Source: Cornus controversa (taxonomy: Eukaryota > Streptophyta > Magnoliopsida > Cornales > Cornaceae). Taken from it: 64,000 nt of DNA. The notes under the pieces are model-generated. The model did no database searches and was not told where the DNA came from. It worked only from the letters and a program-made list of their open reading frames with translations. The stretch covers positions 55,556,270-55,620,269 of the forward strand of contig CM048846.1 of assembly GCA_026545225.1 (NCBI GenBank), written 5' to 3'. This document shows, piece by piece, positions 11,966-24,544 of this stretch (position 1 is its first letter; every line of letters begins with the position of its first letter). Position numbers and translations under genes: made by a program.

Positions 11966-13450
11966 TGTCATGCCCCGATATTCGAGTCACTGGAGACTCC
12001 GTCTCTGAGCCTGAATCTCGAGGGTGAGTCCAACCATTAAACATTAATGAACTATCTCAACCTTTCAATTACCGTGGAAGCTTAATCACATACGTGCAAA
12101 CATATATGTATAACTCACATCAATCCATCTCTATGGGCCCCACATGTGAACACACATGCACATCCAAACAATACTCCTATCCTCAGCCCAACTGTAGATT
12201 ACGATGCATCGCTACAACATGCGAAATATTTTACTTTTCCACCAAATTCCTCAACATTTTTACAATGCATCGTTATGGGATTTTCAATGCATTATCGGAT
12301 TACGATGCATCGCAATCTCTCGAAAGAAAATTCTGCAGAGTTCTTAAATGCTCAACTACCTAAGTAAATCATGTCAAAATATGTTTTATATCATTAGTTC
12401 TCTCATACTACTTTGGAACACATCTAAAACACTATAAACTCATACATCTAATGCATTATATCCAAAACATACATTCCATTCATACATTTGTCCAAAATTC
12501 ATAATTTGTCCACATGGTTCATACATAAGAGAATTAAAAATATATGAAGTTTGTTCGTAACTACAAAATCAAAAGTATCAACATGCCACAAGCCGACATG
12601 GATAGTCATAAGTACAATAACCAAAAATAACATAAAAAAATGCTACTAAGAGCTCCACTTGACTATTCAAGTTTTGTTCATCGCTGGTGTCTTATCTATA
12701 AAATGTTTGGGGGGAGATGCGTGAGCAAAATAACTAGCTTAGTAGGAATGCCCCAACCTACCGAGGCATCAACCCGACACCAACCTACATGATGTGCCAC
12801 CATGATATCTTTACTCTACATGACATATTCATACTTTCAAGTACAATTAATGCAAATGCAATTCAATATGTATGCATTTAATCCATTCATCATGTTTAAT
12901 CATTAAAACACATAAACATCAAAATATTTACATCTTTTTCAGTCATAATCTAATACATAGACATGATTGGTCAACTCTGATGATCATGTGGTGTTTGACA
13001 ACTCCGACGACACCTGTATGATTTGGACAACTCCAAAGAATCATATATTTTCGGTAATATATTAGTCTTGCCATTGTGAGTGGAAAATTCTGATGGTCAC
13101 AAGATTTTGGACAACTCCGAATTCTAAGCATTCGCCTTGGTATGATTGGGCAACTTCGACGGTCATACCTTAGTGGATAATTATGCCACTTCCATAACAT
13201 CGTTGGACAACTCCAAACCCCATGTATGGCTCACTTGGACAATCCTTCGATATTTACATATACATGCACATTAAGCACATATATCACATAGCATACTTTT
13301 CATGCTCTCCAATGCACATTCTTGCTACATTTTAATTCTATCATGCAGTACATCTATACATTCCATATATAGTCACATATATGCTCAAAACCATGCATGC
13401 ATTTCATGTATGCATATAATTCATTATGTTCCAAAACATACTCACATTAC
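11966..13450 (-). mobile_element. Del/Tekay-type LTR, 3' part, minus orientation (probably of Del-A)
   Basis: On plus it starts TGTCATGCCCCGATATTCG, so on minus it ends CGGGGCATGACA, the same end as the Del-B LTR (GGGGCGTGACA). Read on minus it shares a block with Del-B at about 30415-30580: GCTCAC, a C-rich run, CAAAC-TTTTTAGATAA, then CATG-TGG-TTGTGGCATGTTGA. The copia element follows directly at 13451, and beyond copia the LTR start of Del-A appears. These two pieces are therefore probably one LTR split by copia. Linkage is inferred from position and orientation. Confidence 0.6.
12955..13250. repeat. Degenerate tandem repeat inside the LTR
   Basis: Repeats of a TTGGACAACTCCGA/GATGATCATG-type unit of about 40-60 bp, with at least five copies of the TGG-CAACTCCGA core. 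Confidence 0.55.
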
Positions 13451-16400
13451 TGATGGTCCATGAGGACCATAAGCATGTTTGACCAAGTTTTAATGTCAAA
13501 ATGACTATCTAGGGGCATTATAGTCATTTGTCTTATATAAGGGCATCTTGGTCATTTCACAGCCTATACTATGTCTTGGATGCATTTATATGAATATTTG
13601 AGCATATTATACGTGCTAAATCCTTTATAGAGTATTCACATCATAATAGCCCCATAACTGCACTTATTTGCACTAAAAGCCCTTCTAAGGACATTTTCAA
13701 AATTTCACAAGTTAAGGTCTTGTTTGGCAGTCATGTCTTATGACTATTATAATTATTTAAATAACATCTTAATTAAGTGGTACATACTCATATATCATTT
13801 AAGCACTAATAGCCTTATAAGGCTATGTTTGGGAGTGTGTGTGCAGAGTGCTATATCTAGCTGGCGTATATGTGAGGCTGGCAAGACCACTAAATTCTAG
13901 AATAATTTTGATGGGACAATATTCTTCATGTGCCCTCAACAGCTTACACAATAAACTCACAGTTGTTTTAATGTTGAGGGGCAGACTTGATACTTTGGTA
14001 CAAAGTCAATCATTGGCTCTTTTCAAATTGAGCTACAAGACAAAGAAGGAGTTGTCAACCTTATCCACTAAAAATCCATTGGATTGTAGCTGGATCAATA
14101 TAAATAGAATGCTACAACAACTCTAGGGTTTAAGCATTTCATTTTGCACACTCAAGAGAGAAATAAAGAGAGAGAAAGGGTTCATTGTGCCAAACTATCA
14201 TTCCTAAGTGATTCAGTGGAGTTTCATTGATTTCTGGAGGATATAATGATTTGATTCTAGGATCAAAAATGGTTCTTGGTAAGATGAATGGTAGCTTAGT
14301 ACGTGAGAGGAATTTTTGCTGGATTAGGAGCTCAAAACAAGTTGTCAAAGCTCTCAGTTGCTGCTAGATAAGTTCTCCTAATCTTTTGAGCTTAAATTTA
14401 ACTTTAACAAATTTGTTTTTCATGTTTAGTTCATTTCAAATTTGCTAGAAATCCTGCACAACTTATTTCACAATTTCAAGATGCTGAACTCTACCTATGC
14501 TCATATGCTGATGAATAATAAAATAATTTAGTATTTGCAAAAACTTGTTTGTGTTGACATCTGAGCTAACTCTGCAATCTTTGCAAGTGTAATATTTGAT
14601 CTATAACTTATTTTTGCTGATTTAATTTTTTTTTTTTTAAAGGCTGCAATAAATTCTCATATCCTAAACCCTTAAAATCTAAAGTGAACAGTGTCTATCA
14701 TTGCATTTCTGTTGCTATCATGTGTTAGAAAGGTTCTATAAGCTTGAAAGGTGTAAGTTAGGATTGAGCACAACTTGAGCATGTTGTAGTTAGTCCTTTA
14801 CATCAGTATTTGCACTAGATTGACTAAGATTGAAGCTGTTTTTAAGTCTACACTTCTGAAACTTCATCTATAAGTCTTATAATGCTATTATCATTGAAAT
14901 AGGCCACTGCTCTCAATGTATTTTGGTCTGCTATCTAGAAAGCACGGATACTTCCACAAGAGTAATGTACCCGTATCGGATACTTATCGGATACCGATAC
15001 TCCTCGGATACTCGTGGATACGTGTCCGATACTTCCTAAACGTATCCATAATTTTAAAATATATATTTTTATTTCTAACACGTATCCGATACTTCTTAGA
15101 TACTTTGACCATGTATCCGATACTTCTCAAATACTTCACAACACATTTCTAACAAATTTTGAACATTAAAATGTACAATAATATCATAGTATAATTGTTA
15201 AGAAATGTTTAAATTTATTTAAAAAAGAAGTGTTGAGATAAATATCATAATTTAATATAAAATTTATCTATACAAATTATGCAATATGATTCTTAACTCT
15301 TATTTTGTTTGTTAATCAATATATTTTATAAAGAAATATTAATAACTCTATTTTTTGTATATATAAAAATATAATTTTTTATTTTTATATTGCCGTATCC
15401 TGCCGTACCCATATCCTATTTTTTTGAGATTTGTCGTATCGCCGTATCCGTATCGTATCGTACCCGTGTCCCGTATCCTTATCCATGCTTCCTAGTCTGC
15501 TGTGCATCAAACTATTCACTACTGATACAATATAATCATGCTATCAAGAATTACTGTTTATTAAATTAGTGTTTGCTGTCCAGAATTTTAGTTTGCTCTC
15601 TGTTGTGAAAATTTGCTTGTTGATTAATCAACTTAGAGAATCTACTATTTCCAAACTATTAAAATCCATTGTTGGATTTCTCATGTCCCCAGATTATAAA
15701 ATTTAATATTGCTGGAATTTTATGCAATCTATTTTGGAAATTTAATGTTGCTGAAATTTTATGTTACCTGTTTTGGAAATTCAATGTGGCTGATTTATGG
15801 TCTTGAAAATGTTGTTTTGTTGGATATAAGTTAATGAAAATATGCTTCAAGAATCTTTGATTGCTGAATCCTTCTTGCTGTCCAAAAATCTGTTCTACTG
15901 AATTTACAACTTGTTGTCCAAAATTTGTTTTGCTTATTTATAGGTTGTTGTCTAAAATTGTATGTTGTTGTTTTGGAAACTTTAAGTTGCTGAAATTTCT
16001 ATATTGTTGTCCAAAACTTAAGGTGCTGTTTTGAGCATAAAATGTTGCTATTTTGAGAATCAGAATGTGTTGTTTTGAGTTTAAAAAGGTGGTTGTTTTG
16101 AGGTTTAAATACTGCTGATTTTGCTTTCTTAGAATTGTTGATTTGCTAAGTTTTATAATGCTGTTTGGTAGCATTTAATAGTGCAGTTTAGTGGGTTGTT
16201 TGGTGCTGAATTTTAAGTTGTTTTGTGTTGAATTAACATGTTGTTTGGTGGTATTAATAGAGTTGTTTGTGCTGATTTATATTGCTGATTTTGGGATTTA
16301 AATTGTTGAATTAGTGAGCTGTTTGTGTTGATTTATATTGTTGATTTTATAGTGCTAAAGTGTTGAATTATGCTTTGCTTAATTGTATTCATGCTCTTTA

Positions 16401-19400
16401 TATTTTGAACAACTGTTGCTACTAGTTTCTACTTCAATTGCAGTTGTGTGCATTTTAAGAATAGGTATCAAGACAATTAAATTCCAAGACTGTTGTTTAA
16501 ACTCAATGTACCAAATCGAATGGAAATTCAAGAAGCTAAGGATGAGATTCCTTGAAAGAGTGTTCTACTACAAGTCCATTGCAGCTACACTCAATGGTGT
16601 ACACATTGAAGGCTATCTGTGAAGAAATTCAAGCATCAATTGTGTATCAAGAATTCAACAATTCAAGTGTCATGATATGCCAAGAAGACTAGTGACCTTG
16701 TCATTATCATGCTAGACCTTGAAGATTAACTATCAGAGCTTGAAGATTTGAATATTGATTTTGAAGACATATAGTTAAAGCCTGAAGAGTTGCTACTCAT
16801 CACATCAAACTGACTCCACTATCACTATGTGTAGTCCAAGTATTGGGATACTTTGGATAAGGGGAGTGTTAGTGATTGTGGTGAGATTAGGTCAGAGATA
16901 GCTTGGGCTTTGGGAAGCCTGGGCTGCGTTGAGAGTGGAAAAGCTATTGTGAGATTTAGTGATAGTGGTTCAGGCCTTGGGAGGCTGTGAACTGGGTTGA
17001 GTGCTGGAGCGACTATGTTGTGAATTGAGTGAGTGAGAGAGTAATTGAAAGAATTACTGTACTACCCTTTCAGACATAAAGGAGCTCAGTTCAAAGAGGT
17101 TTTTCCCCACCCTGGGTTTCCTCTATAAATCTGCGTGTCCAAAATTATGTGATTGCATGTGCCAATCAAACTTGCAAATATTAGGAAGAAAAATCAAAGA
17201 ACCTATTCACCCCTCCCCCTCTAGGTTCATCAATTGGTATCAGAGCACAAGTCTGCATTTCTTGGTTTAACCACCGGCAAAAAAGATCCTAAGTATGGCT
17301 GAAGACAGTTCTACCCACAAGGCTCTTATTTTTGATGGCACAAGTTTTGACACTTAGAGGATTAAAATGGAGACCTCTTATCATCTATCTCCTATGATGT
17401 CTAGCATGCTACATTGGAATGGATTGTCATTCTTGATCCTGTAAACTTCTCAGCAATCGACAAGTTGGCAAAATCAGTTGAATGAAAGGCTAGAAATGTC
17501 TTATACAAGGTATTACAGAAGCAAGAATTCACAAGAGTCAAGAATTGCAAAAGTGCAAAGGAAATTTGGAACTCACTTGTCACTGCGCATGAAGGAAGTA
17601 ACACCATCAAAGACAACAACATTCAACTTCATCAAGTTAAGTTTAATGGTATCAAGATGGATGAGAAAGAAACTGTGGATGATTATTTCTTCAGAATTAA
17701 GGAGGTTATCAATGACATGATGGCCCTTGGTGAAGACATCGAGGAAAAAATGGTGTGTAAAAAGATACTGTGCACCATAACTGAAAGGTTCAATCCCAAG
17801 GTTACTATACTAGAAGACAAAGATATCTCAAGAATGTCCATTGATGAGCTAGAATCATCTTTCACTGCCTATGAGATGAGAATTGGACCTCCCTCAATAT
17901 CAAGGAAAGAATCACCTCTGAAAGCTAAGGAAGTTGAAGTTTCAAGCAAGCAAGGATCAAGTTCAAAAGAGTCTGAAGATGAAATAGCATATGTTGTAAG
18001 AAAATTTAGAATGTTCAAAATGAGAAAGAAGTCCAAGCAACTACAATACCAAAATTGTTTTGGATGTGGAAGACAAGGATTACATTGCGAATTGTCCTGA
18101 TGCTCCCAAAACAAAGAAGCACAAATATTACGATGCCCCAAAGTTCAAACGAAAGGGCAATAAAAAGGCTCTTTACATTGGTAGGGTTTCAAGTTTAGAG
18201 GGGAAGCAACAAGATCCATCAAATGAGAGTGATGAAGAAGCTTATTTATTTATGACAGTACAAGAATTAGAAACTGAGCAGTCAGATTCTGAAGACAAAG
18301 AGGAACCTGGTATTGATGAAATCATTGCGGAGTGTGAAAGATTGGCCTAAAAGTGCAGTGATCAGAAGAAGCAGTTGAAAATGGTCAACCTAGAGCTGCA
18401 GAAGTCAAATGAGCTACTCATCAATCATATAAGGGTAAAATTATCTACCTTATACTTCATTTCACTTATTATGTACTATCTTGTGAAAAGTAGGTCTCAA
18501 GAAGCAAGTTGTAGCACTAAAAGGTGTAAGCAAGAGCTTAACAAATTTCTTACGAAAATATCTAAAAGATGAATGAGATTTGGAAAAAAGGTACAAAGCA
18601 ATTGGGCAAGACATGTATTGACTTTAATGATGACAAAGCCACTTAGGTACAATCAAATAAAACTCATTCAATTTTTGTCAAAGCTAAAAATGGTGGTTTC
18701 TATACTTCATATTATTTCATAGATGTTGCTACTAGACCTAAATATGAGTTATTGTTCAATACTTATCATCAATCTAGGGCTAAGTATGTTCAATACTTAT
18801 CATCAATCTAGGGCTAAGTATGTCTTTAGGATCAATGCATGCCCCAAATATGTGAAATTGAAACCCATGTATATTAGAAAAATTAATGTTCACTTGCACT
18901 ATGCACCTAAATCATCAAGAGGTTTTGCGAAGACTAAAATGATGTGAATCCCAAAGAAATTGAATTATATAAGCATGCTTGTGTACACTTCTTTGAAAGT
19001 TTCTAATACTAATACCAAATGGTATATTAATAGTGGGTGCTCTAGGCACATGACATGAGACAAGACCAAATTTACCTATTTAGAAAAATATGATGGTGGC
19101 CCTGTCATCTTTGGTGATAATAAGAAAGGGAAAAATAGTTAGAAGAGGCACAATACCTAAAATCAAAGAAATAAGTTAGACAATGTGCTCTATATAAATG
19201 GTCTTAAACACAATTTGTCAAGTGTCAATCAACTTTGTGATAATGGTAATCTAGTTCTATTTGATAAAGATGATTGCAAAGTTATTGACAAACTATCAGA
19301 AAAGACCATTCTTTCTGCATCTAAAGCATCTAGTAATGTGTACACCATTCATAAAAATACCACTAGCATTGCATGCAAATGTGCTAAAATGAAAAAGGGT

Positions 19401-19853
19401 AACATGGATAACTCCAAATTAATGACTACCTCTAAGTATTGGTGCAAGTATATTCTCACTAGTATTGATAGGTCCATATTTAATAGCTCATTGCATCTCA
19501 CTACTTTTAGACCTAATCACATGTTTGCTACAAAATTTCAAAGTGCTTCAAAATTATCACATTTAAATATTGTCAAAAGGATTTCAATGTATTATAAGGG
19601 CAAAGCTATTCTTGGATTACATTACACTCCCTTTTCAAACCTATCTATTATAGCATTTTCAGACATAGATTGGGGTGGTTCACTCCATGACAGAACATTC
19701 ACCCTTCCTCCCCACTAGCTCTCTATTTTACCGCCCTTTTGACTTTCATTGTCAAAAAGGGGGAGAAAGAAGTTAGGGTAAGAGGTGGTTAGGTTTTTGA
19801 CATTTAAAGGCAAAAGGGGGATATTGATGGTCCATGAGGACCATAAGCATGTT
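13451..19853 (+). mobile_element. Ty1/copia retrotransposon with very long LTR (fossil)
   Basis: The left LTR runs 13451-17232 (TGATGGTCCATGAGG to GGTTCATCA), about 3.2 kb without the nested MITE. A primer-binding site for initiator Met tRNA follows (TGGTATCAGAGC, 17235-17246). Recognised parts on plus are a UBN2-type gag (about 17295-18100, ending in a CFGCGRQG zinc-knuckle stretch), the copia protease region near 19015-19070 (SGCSRHMT), a pre-integrase segment near 19185-19345 and the RNase H end near 19540-19700. A purine tract (CAAAAGGGGGATAT) precedes the start of the right LTR at 19825, which abuts the Del-A LTR. No complete set of domains remains, so the copy is broken in many places. 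A related LTR is at 59476. Confidence 0.82.
14935..15495. mobile_element. hAT-like MITE, copy 2 (561 bp)
   Basis: Ends are CTAGAAAGCACGGA and TCCATGCTTCCTAG. Flanking 8-bp duplications are TCTGCTAT (14927-14934) and TCTGCTGT (15496-15503), one mismatch. Both subterminal zones consist of GGATAC/GTATCC units (14945-15125 and 15390-15485), and the centre is AT-rich. It is the same family as 5683-6531 but shorter and more diverged in the core. It lies inside the left LTR of the copia element. Confidence 0.8.
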
Positions 19854-22800
19854 GACCATTTTATGCTTAAGTCACTTAATGTACCTCCCGGACTCCGTTT
19901 TCGATTTCAAAAGTGACAGCGGCTCCGAAATCACTTCCATACTTAAAACATTTTAAAATTTTTAAAACCAAAAATAAAAATTTTCAAATTTTTGGACCCA
20001 CCCGACCCGCGTTTTATGCCCTACCGACCCAAAACTCTTAAATTTTGCTAAACACTCCCAAAACTTTCCTGAACCTCTAAAGTTTCCAAAGATGTTTACC
20101 ATATTTAAAACATATAAAAGATCATTTAAAATTCATTTATGATAAAAATGATGAATAAAAAGGAAATCGGTCAAAATTGGACCCGGTCTCTACAACCTCC
20201 CCACCTTAAAGGAATTTCGTCCTCGAAATTAGAAACATACCTCAAGTGGTAAACAACTTGAGATACTTTGAACGGACTTCTTGTTCCCGTTCCCAAGTAG
20301 CCTCTTTGACTCCGTGATGTCTTCAAAGCACCTTAAGCAATGAAATGGTTTTGCCCCCAAAAACTTGCTCTTTAGAGTCCAAAATCTGAATCGACCTCTC
20401 TTCATACAACATGCTTTCCTCCACCTCAAGATCTGTCCAATCTAAAATGTGTGAAGGATTCGACTCATATTTTCTCAACATTAAAACATGAAAAGTATTA
20501 TGTAAACTTGACATTTGTAGTGGCAATGCCAAGTGATATGCAACCTCACCCACATGATCTAATATCTCAAACGGACCAATAAATTATGGTGATAGCTTGC
20601 CACTATGCCCGAATCTCATTAAACCTCTTCATGGTGAGACCTTTACAAAGACATGGTCTCCTACTTCAAATACCAAAGGTCGCCGCCTTCTATCGGCATA
20701 GCTTTTCTAACGGCTTTGAGTAGTAAGCAACTGCTGCCTTATCACTTTAATCTTTTCTGTAATCTCTCGAACTCTATCTGGCCACAAAGTAATTGTCTCA
20801 CTAACCTTTGTCCAACAAACGGGTGACCTACAAGGTCTACCGTACAATGCCTCGAATGAAGCCATCTCAATACTAGCTTGATAGCTATTATAGTATGGAA
20901 ACTCCACCAATGGAAGGTGATCCTCCCAACTACCAACTACCACAGAAATCAAGCGTACACGCCAAAAACATATCCTCCAAAATTTGTATAATACGCTCTG
21001 ACTAACCGTTTGTCTCAGGATGGAAAGTTGTACTAAAATGAAAGTCTGTATCAAGTGTTACTTGAAAACTTTGCCAAAATTATGAAGTGAACCATGGGTC
21101 TCTATCGAATACAATAGAAACTACCATTCCCTGCACTTTCATAATCTAATGAACATATAACAGATTGAGAGTATCCACATCATCAGTCACCCGAATAGGA
21201 AAAAAATGAGCCACTTTAGTCAACCTATCCACAATGACCCAAGTTGCATCAGGACTCTTCCTCAACCTCGGTAATATTGTCACAAATTCCAGAGTGACAT
21301 GTTCCCACTTCCACATAGCTACCGATAATGGTTGCAACAAACCCACCGATCTTTGATTTCGACCTTCACTTGTTGACAAGTGAGGCACTTTGCCATAAAT
21401 TGTACAACATCCTTCTTCATACCCTTCCACCAATACTGTCTACATAAGTTATGATACATTTTGGTACCACCAGGATGCACTGCAAGTCTAGAGCAATGAA
21501 ACTCTCTAAGAACTTCATCCTTACAAACCAATGGTACAACTATTTTTCCTTTGAACCTCAAACCTCCACCAAAATGATTTTAATCCAATCTTCCACCACT
21601 TCGCCACCCGATATTCGAGTGCGAATATCCTCCATCCCACTATCATTTCTTTGCTCCTCAACCACACTATTCATTAGAGTTTGTTGTGCAATAAGAGTGA
21701 ATAAAGTCACCGGTTCACCACCCTCACTAAAATGCAATCCCATTTCAGAGATGTCTTCCATCATTTTCCATTCATGGATGGCAATTCTTGCCAAGGTATC
21801 ATGTGATTTTCTGCTCAAAGCATCGGCTACCACATTAGTTTTCCCCGAGTGATACTGAAAATCAAAGTTCTAGTCTTCCATGTATTCTACCCATCTCCAT
21901 TGTCTCATGTTTAAGTCATTTTGTGCGAAAACGTACTTCAAGATCTTATGATTGGAGAAAACCTCAAACTTTTTTTCATACAAATAATGTCTCCACATTT
22001 TTAATGCAAAAATTAATACCGCTAACTCCAAGTCATGAATCGGGTAATTTTGCTCATGTGTCTTCAACTGTTAGGAACCATATGCAACAATTCTCTCAGT
22101 TTGCATCAACACACATCCTAACCTATCCCGTGAAAGGTCATAGTAGATCACAAAACCCAAACCACGCTCAAGAATTATCAATATCGGAGTACTAGTCAAT
22201 CTACTCTTCAACTCTATACATGAATGCTCGCAAGCATCATTCCATACAAACTTAACTCCTTTACAAGTAAGTTTAGTCATAGGCATTGCCAACTTTGAAA
22301 AGTCCATCATAAAGCACCAGTAGTAACCCGCTAGCCCAAAAGCTACGTATCTCAAATACATTCTTCGACCTTTCCCAATTCATTACCACTTTAATTTTAG
22401 AAGGATCCACAAAAACTCCTCATTCTGACACTATATGTCCAAAGAACTTTACTTCTATTAGATAAAATTCACATTTTTTCGTATTTGGCATACAAACAGC
22501 GCTCCCTCAAAATCTATAACACTGTCCTCAAATGAATCTCATGTTCATTGTCATCCACAAATACCACCACGAATCTATCCAAAAGAAATTGAAGACTCAA
22601 TTCATAAGTCCATGAACGCTGCCAGTGCGTTCATCAAACCAAATGGCATCATTAGAGACTCATAGTGCCCATCTAGTCCAGAAAGTTGTTTTCAGAATGT
22701 CCTTATCGCATACCCTCAACTGGTAATACCCCGACCTCAAGTCGATATTTGAAAGACATATTGAACCCTTGAGTTGATCAAACAAGTCATATATCCTAGG

Positions 22801-24540
22801 CAAAGGATACTTGTTCTTGATTATTGCTTGGTTCAATTTCTGATAGTTTATACACAACCACAAAGATCTGTCCTTTTTTTGGTAAATAGGACTGGAGCTC
22901 TCCAAGGTGATATACTAGGCTGTATAAATCCCTTGTCTAACAATTCTTGCAACTGATCCTTCAACTCTTTTAATTCTATCGAAACCATAGAGATAGGTGC
23001 GATACCGGGAGTAAGATCAATGTCAAACACTACATCCCGTATCAGAGGCAACTCTGTCAAGCCTCCGAAAACATATCTAAGAAATCACATACTATCGGTG
23101 GAAATCCTCCATGAGTCATAATCTCATCCTCCTCGGCTAACAAACTAGCTAAGAAGCATCCAATCCCGTTCCAAACATCGGAACTACGTAGTGATGGCAC
23201 ATAAAAATCATCACGCTCTCCCACAAAATAAAAATAGTCACCCTCAGGTGTGCACACTGTTACTCTCCTATGAAGATAATTGATCATGGTTCTAAACATA
23301 TACAGCCAATCCATACCTAGAATGACATTAAAACTAATTATGTCTAGCAACACAAAGTCAAACATTAGCCGACGTACCGTAACCTCGATCTCGCAAGATC
23401 GACACACTCTACCCAGGGTAACTCTACCCCTAATAGGAGTATCAATGGAAAATAGTGATTAGTGATGACACCTCCAGCCCCAAGGCTCAATCAAATGTAG
23501 TAGATATGAATGAATAAGATGCACTCAAATCTATTAACACCCTAACCGATGAGCTAGAAACTAAGAAAATACCTCTGACCATTGACGATCTTGGTACATC
23601 CTCTACTTGAGAAAGCATGAAAACATGACCCTATGTCTGTTGACCCCACTATCCAATACCTTGAAATCCTAACTGCTGAATAGAAGCAGGTGTAGATCCT
23701 CTCGCTGCTTGAGAACCATGAATCGACTGTGCTGGCTAGGGCAATGGCAACGCCCTATAACCTGACTGAACTATGGCAGCCTGAACGGTCCCCTACTGAG
23801 ACCCAGAACCACTCTATGCACCCTACCTCTAAGGGCAGTTTGCTCTAACATTTCCAGGCGGTCGATAATGGAAACATATTCGCTCCCCTCCTGATATCAC
23901 TGGCATTGATGCCACTACCTGCCTCTAAGGGCACTCAGATCCATAATGACCGGACTGCTGGTAGTGTTAGCACACTATCATAGACCGTGAAGGTCTTGTA
24001 GGTAACAATAATGATGGTACCAGGTGAGCCTACTGCTACCTCTGAGAAAGCAAAATGTTGTCTTTATACCTCTTCTTCCATTGATTACCCGAAGATGCCC
24101 CGACACCCATAGCCTGATTCTTAAAGTCCTAGTTCCTTTAGGCATCTCTATCATCTTCATTCGCTGTCAAGGCTCTGTTAACCACTTCAGCATAGACCCT
24201 CAAGCCTAAAATTGACACCCTTTTTCCTTATAGAGGCCTTAAGCCCCTTCACAAACTTTTTTGCTTTCATTTCTTCATCATTCACCATCTCCAGTGCAAA
24301 GCAAGCTAAGGAAGTAAACTTGGTCTTGTATCCCATTATGTCCATGTCACCCTCCATGAGGTCAATGAACTTCTGCCTTAACCTATCCTTCATTGTAGTT
24401 GGGAAGAACTTATCAAAGAAAAGTCTTTTGAAGGTATCCCGCTCCATCGTCTTGGTATTGTGAGTATTACTGATGAACTGCCACCATCTATTTGCTTCTC
24501 CCTGAAGAAAAAGTGCCACCACACCAATCCTCATTGATTG
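19854..24540 (-). mobile_element. Ty3/gypsy Del/Tekay chromovirus A (fossil, minus)
   Basis: From right to left on minus: gag (about 24534-24190, LQGEANRWWQFI), protease region (about 23400-23060, GMDWLYMF), reverse transcriptase (about 23060-22660, [17 protein letters not shown] and [17 protein letters not shown]), RNase H (about 22360-21560, ending [12 protein letters not shown]), integrase (about 21560-20710) and a chromodomain region (about 20550-20230). The LTR start TGTAGAGACCGGG lies at 20194 and runs left to the copia junction. Recurrent breaks in every domain mark it as dead. The chromodomain and long LTR place it in the Del/Tekay clade. Its 5' LTR is not in the window. It abuts Del-B head to head near 24540. 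Confidence 0.82.
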
Positions 24541-24544
24541 CGTT

